From: Bacteroidia bacterium
GTDB taxonomy: Bacteria > Bacteroidota > Bacteroidia > B-17B0 > Aurantibacillaceae
Direction: 5' to 3'
Assembly (NCBI GenBank): GCA_016787785.1
Contig: JAEUTO010000006.1
Span: 1 to 64,000, forward strand
Length of the DNA stretch: 64,000 bases
Shown here: positions 61,601 to 64,000 of the stretch, in pieces
Position numbering within the stretch: position 1 is the stretch's first letter
Layout: each line of letters opens with the position of its first letter
Translations under genes and position numbers: made by a program
The notes under the pieces: model-generated
Database searches by the model: none
What the model was told of the DNA's origin: nothing
The model's input: the letters and a program-made list of their open reading frames with translations, nothing else

Positions 61601-62442
61601 TGCCGTCTGCCCAAACTACAAGTATCGCTGCGGGACTTCCCGTAGGTAACTATACCGTTACGGTTATTGATAATAAAGGCTGTTCTATAACAACATCTAC
61701 TTCTATTAATTTAGGGCCTCCTTTAAATGTTCAGGTAACGCAAAGTAGTTTTTCAATTTGTGCCGGACAAACATTTACAATGAATGCGATTGGCGCAAGT
61801 ATTTATAACTGGAGTCCTTGTACTCCAAGCGTCATGACAATGTGTGTAGGGCCAACGGTTGTAGCTATGCCGCCAACGAGCACGCAATATACTGTAACAG
61901 GTGGAGTTGCCATAGGGTGTCCGGGCACGGCAATTATTGCAATTACAGTAATTCCATCACCAACTGTTACTGTGACCTCAAATACAAGTATAATTTGCGT
62001 TGGCGAAACTGCAACATTAACGGCAAGTGGCGCATTAAGTTATAGTTGGAATACAACTGGCACAGCTCCAAGCATAACGGTTAACCCAACTACAAATACA
62101 ACATATACAGTAACCGGTAACGGCAGTAATGGTTGTTCTGCATCTGCAACTATTACACAGTCGGTTTCTTTATGTACAGGAATTAATAGCAGTTTTGCTG
62201 GAAAAAATTCTGAACTTAGAATTTATCCTAATCCCTTTACAAATGAAATAACCTTGATCTTTAATGATATAAATGAAACTGCAAATATTGAAATGTATAA
62301 TTCTGTGGGGCAGTTGGTGTTCTATAGGGATCTTGCAAATGCTCATACTGTGACGGATCTGGGGCAATTATCTGAGGGAATATATTTTGTGAGAGTAAAA
62401 ATATACGGGGAAACAAAACTGATAAAACTAGTAAAAGAGTAG
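58657..62442 (+). CDS. Giant T9SS protein with beta-propeller and SprB repeats
   Basis: A 1261-residue secreted protein with signal MKRSVLFLFFICSILFSKAQ. Residues ~20-470 contain eight or so SBBP-like propeller blades with DFDPSAATANLTS and SGNxYVxGxF motifs. A PKD/Ig-like part (about 480-560) follows. From ~565 to 1065 come SprB repeats (CxGxxNGxAxITxSGGxPxYxYLWSP, then CSVTDANGC). Two Ig-like modules end near 1190, and a type A T9SS domain (RIYPNPFTNEITLIF, ending KLIKLVKE) closes it. SprB-type repeats are known in gliding-motility adhesins. It lies between rodA and a class A PBP but shows no cell-wall motif. A terminator follows. Confidence 0.88.
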   Translation: MKRSVLFLFFICSILFSKAQLTYQWANSVGSSANSEYGQAIASDPSGNVYVAGAFTGVVDFDPSAATANLTSLSGSQDIFLAKYTSTGAFIWVKQIAGTNTEKPYDLVADASGAYLAGNFLGTVDFDPNVGVNNITFLGGGTDGDGFFAKYDVNGNLSWVDRIGSTVNDRVTSIAIDASANVYVTGFIGGNADMDPSASSASLNVSGTYNAYIGKYSSTGAYIFAKQITGGYSEGDDINVDASGNIYLTGSYATTNDFDPSAATANLSTSSLTQLDIFLAKYTSAGLYTFAKQIGGIGVDIGYQVRPDALGNIYLGGVFSSTCDFDPTATVNSLTSAGQGDLFVAKYDVSGNLTWKTGTGGTTNDYCFGLGLDGSNNVYITGKVQGTNIDFDPSASSALLTSASSCMYIASYSSTGNFLSLSSPTISSTGNGLCVNSSLYIAGMFAGTGDFDFSASTANLTSLGSDDVFFAKYNVCAGSPPAQPSIISGNINPCTGTSTTYSVTNDPLASSYTWTFPVGWIGTSTANVSAPTVSNSGIVTVVATNSCGTGPSRTLNVTVSGFSNAIINYTNVSCFNAQNGQAIISYTGSGGPYTILWQPSLATTATVTNLGIGSHSATVTDGNGCSITKTINVTQPTALSVNITTVVPTNCNQSNGSASVSVSGGVGGYTYLWSAGPTYTNALMSNVVAGAYTVTVKDANNCTQPAIAIINDIAGPTIVVTNTVPANCFGSSTGGATVSASGGFGPLTFLWSYLSQTTQNVSNLPAGVHTVTVTDQANCISSATVNITQASSALVTSITSVTNIACSGQFNGAAQITASGGAPGYNYLWSPSAQTNSVLTGIGAGIYTCSVTDANGCVSTKTVSITQPSPLLVTTNTVVNNACFGYANGQIAVSISGGTPTYSISWSPALPATSTVSNLVAGSYTLFVVDIKGCTTNSVYTLIDPPALGIQSLNTTAACPSSNGSATITIAGGTPGYSYSWMPSAQTTSIAAGLPVGNYTVTVIDNKGCSITTSTSINLGPPLNVQVTQSSFSICAGQTFTMNAIGASIYNWSPCTPSVMTMCVGPTVVAMPPTSTQYTVTGGVAIGCPGTAIIAITVIPSPTVTVTSNTSIICVGETATLTASGALSYSWNTTGTAPSITVNPTTNTTYTVTGNGSNGCSASATITQSVSLCTGINSSFAGKNSELRIYPNPFTNEITLIFNDINETANIEMYNSVGQLVFYRDLANAHTVTDLGQLSEGIYFVRVKIYGETKLIKLVKE

Positions 62443-62458
62443 CCTGTCTTTGAAATAC

Positions 62459-62500
62459 TAACAATAACGCCTTTTTAAGGCATAATATTGTTACTATTTT
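62459..62500 (+). terminator. Intrinsic terminator after the SprB-repeat gene
   Basis: Outer stem TAACAATA (62459-62466) with TATTGTTA (62486-62493), inner stem GCCTT/AAGGC (62469-62473, 62477-62481), followed by a T-rich tail. It separates the T9SS gene from the PBP1A gene. Confidence 0.75.
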
Positions 62501-62553
62501 TACTTTATTTCACTTTTTAGATTAAGGGTTTTTGCTATTTTTACCCTTTCAAA

Positions 62554-64000
62554 ATGGCTCAAAAATCAAGTAAATACGTTAAGTGGCTCTGGATCCTTTT
62601 CTTAAGTCCTGTTTTAATAATTTTCGTTGTTGTAACGCTTACGGGAATGGGTACTTTTGGCGCCCTGCCTAATGTGGAAGAACTGGTAAATCCTAAGAAC
62701 AATTTGGCCACCATTGTTTACAGCGGTGACATGAAGATCTTAGGAAAATATTATAGCGAAAATCGCGTAAATGTAAATTTCAATCAACTAGATAAAGATC
62801 TTGTAGAAGCTTTGATCGCAACTGAGGATGCGCGATTTTATGAGCATAATGGCGTTGATATTAAAGCTTTGGGGCGCGCTTTATCGGGCGCTGTTACTGG
62901 CGGTAGCAAGGGCGGCGGAAGTACTATTACACAGCAGCTGGCTAAAATGATGTTCCCGCGCGAGAAGCTGAGTAAATTCCAAATGGTGTTTCGTAAAATG
63001 AAAGAGTGGATCATTGCAACCCGTTTAGAAAAATATTATACCAAAGATGAAATTTTAGCACTTTATCTTAATAAATTTGATTTTTTAAATTTAGCGGTGG
63101 GTGTAAAATCAGCATCGCAAATTTATTTTAACCGATCGCAAGATAGTTTAAAGATAGAACAAGCCGCCATGTTAATCGGCATGGCAAAGAACCCGTCTTT
63201 ATTCAATCCTATCCGTCATCCTGATACAACCCTCCACCGCCGTAATGTTGTTTTAAATCAAATGGTAAAGTATGGTTACCTCACAAAACAAAAATACGAC
63301 AGCTTAAAAGTATTGCCTCTTGATCTTAGTTTTCGTCCCGAAGATCATAACGACGGTTTAGCCCCCTATTTAAGAGAATACATTCGCGATAATTTTTTAA
63401 AAGGTTGGTGCGAAAAACATATTAATCCCGAAACAAATAAACCGTATAATGTTTACAAGGATGGTTTAAGGATTTACACAACTATCGATTCGCGTATGCA
63501 GAAATATGCCGAAGAAGCTGTTTTTGAGCACATGCAGGATCTGCAGAAAATCTTTGATAAAGATCTTCATACAAAAAAGAACGCCCCTTTTGCCTGGAAT
63601 GTAAATAAACAGGAAATAGAAAATATCATGAACTCTTCTATCAAAAGAAGTGATAGATTTCGTTCAGCAAAAAAAGCAGGCATGAGCGACGCAGATGCGA
63701 TAGCTACTTTTTATAAGCCCGCTCAAATGACTGTTTACAGTCTTCGTGGTGAAATTGATACGTTGATGACACCGTTTGACAGTATTAAATATTACAAAGG
63801 CTTTTTACAAACAGGGTTTATGGCAATGGAACCACAAACTGGCTACGTTAAGGCCTGGGTGGGTGGTATCAATCACAAACATTTTAAATACGATCACGTA
63901 AAAGTGAGCAGAAGGCAGGTTGGTTCAACGTTTAAACCTTTTGTTTATGCATTAGCTATTCAAGAAGGATTCTCGCCTTGTCATCAAGTGCCAAATGTTA
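62554..64000 (+). CDS. Penicillin-binding protein 1A (class A), 3' end missing
   Basis: ATG 62554 opens a frame that runs off the right edge with no stop. A membrane helix follows the basic N-terminus (KYVKWLWILFLSPVLIIFVV). The glycosyltransferase domain (about 60-245) has the catalytic Glu in ALIATEDARFYEHNGVD and GSTITQQLAKMMF, then GMAKNPSLFNP. A linker and the start of the transpeptidase domain follow, with the active-site motif GSTFKP near residue 460 close to the window end. It polymerises and crosslinks peptidoglycan; with MreBCD, PBP2 and RodA it completes the elongation enzymes. It is 111 bases from the preceding gene and has its own upstream TATTTTTA element. Confidence 0.95.
   Translation, partial: MAQKSSKYVKWLWILFLSPVLIIFVVVTLTGMGTFGALPNVEELVNPKNNLATIVYSGDMKILGKYYSENRVNVNFNQLDKDLVEALIATEDARFYEHNGVDIKALGRALSGAVTGGSKGGGSTITQQLAKMMFPREKLSKFQMVFRKMKEWIIATRLEKYYTKDEILALYLNKFDFLNLAVGVKSASQIYFNRSQDSLKIEQAAMLIGMAKNPSLFNPIRHPDTTLHRRNVVLNQMVKYGYLTKQKYDSLKVLPLDLSFRPEDHNDGLAPYLREYIRDNFLKGWCEKHINPETNKPYNVYKDGLRIYTTIDSRMQKYAEEAVFEHMQDLQKIFDKDLHTKKNAPFAWNVNKQEIENIMNSSIKRSDRFRSAKKAGMSDADAIATFYKPAQMTVYSLRGEIDTLMTPFDSIKYYKGFLQTGFMAMEPQTGYVKAWVGGINHKHFKYDHVKVSRRQVGSTFKPFVYALAIQEGFSPCHQVPNV

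Overview
The window looks like a chromosome segment of a low-GC Bacteroidota bacterium (Flavobacteriia- or Sphingobacteriia-like; I cannot place it lower). Reasons: seven exported proteins end in type IX secretion (T9SS) sorting domains (six type A, one type B gliding-motility-associated). Lipoproteins have short Bacteroidota-type lipoboxes, NusB has the long N-terminal extension usual in the phylum, start sites lack Shine-Dalgarno sequences, and several upstream regions carry the Bacteroidota promoter pattern TTTG-N18..20-TAnnTTTG. I see no prophage, insertion sequence, CRISPR array or rRNA operon. Most of the window is ordinary core genome with large secreted proteins between.

Layout. 1-6250: a repeat-rich exported coiled-coil protein running off the left edge, then a Sec-exported tail-collar-domain protein paired with a type B T9SS/PKD protein. 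6324-6969: two small genes of unknown function, a bidirectional terminator and tRNA-Arg(ACG). 7034-12686: biosynthetic and envelope genes (dapD, a DUF3307-like membrane protein, cmk, purA, a lipoprotein, lgt, purN). 12792-14335: a T9SS-sorted alpha/beta hydrolase with a polyesterase/cutinase-like catalytic triad, and a cupredoxin lipoprotein. 14361-22841: an ABC exporter, leucine dehydrogenase plus nusB, and a minus-strand run of a T9SS subtilase, prmC and an unknown gene. 23002-33562: a 1343-residue GEVED/Ig-repeat T9SS protein, then the tightly packed operon gatB / TlpA-like lipoprotein / M1 peptidase / lpxH. 33697-40701: ilvE, a GT-C glycosyltransferase, and the minus-strand operon pheT / CaiB-type CoA transferase / GNAT. 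40828-45574: a T9SS protein, then an aminotransferase divergent from a LacI-type regulator across an intergenic region dense in CTAAAT/ATTTAG palindromes, then a SprT-like metalloprotease. 45648-51321: nadE / unknown / ybaB / gamma-carbonic anhydrase, an enoyl-CoA hydratase and DUF1569 pair, a T9SS serine hydrolase, and an arginase-family enzyme divergent from arginine decarboxylase. 52983-64000: the rod-shape operon mreB-mreC-mreD-pbp2-rodA, a giant T9SS beta-propeller/SprB-repeat protein, and a class A PBP running off the right edge.

How the genes work together. The strongest modules are the elongasome block (MreBCD, PBP2, RodA, plus a nearby PBP1A), arginine catabolism (arginine decarboxylase with a ureohydrolase), envelope maturation genes (Lgt, LpxH, DapD), and the LacI/aminotransferase pair with candidate operators over both promoters. 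The T9SS substrates probably act at the cell surface or outside the cell. No obviously new multi-gene system stands out. The best leads are the LacI operator cluster, the polyesterase-like hydrolase, the M1 peptidase with an outer-membrane-barrel-like C-terminus, candidate leaderless start sites, and a recent 801-bp duplication inside the GEVED gene.
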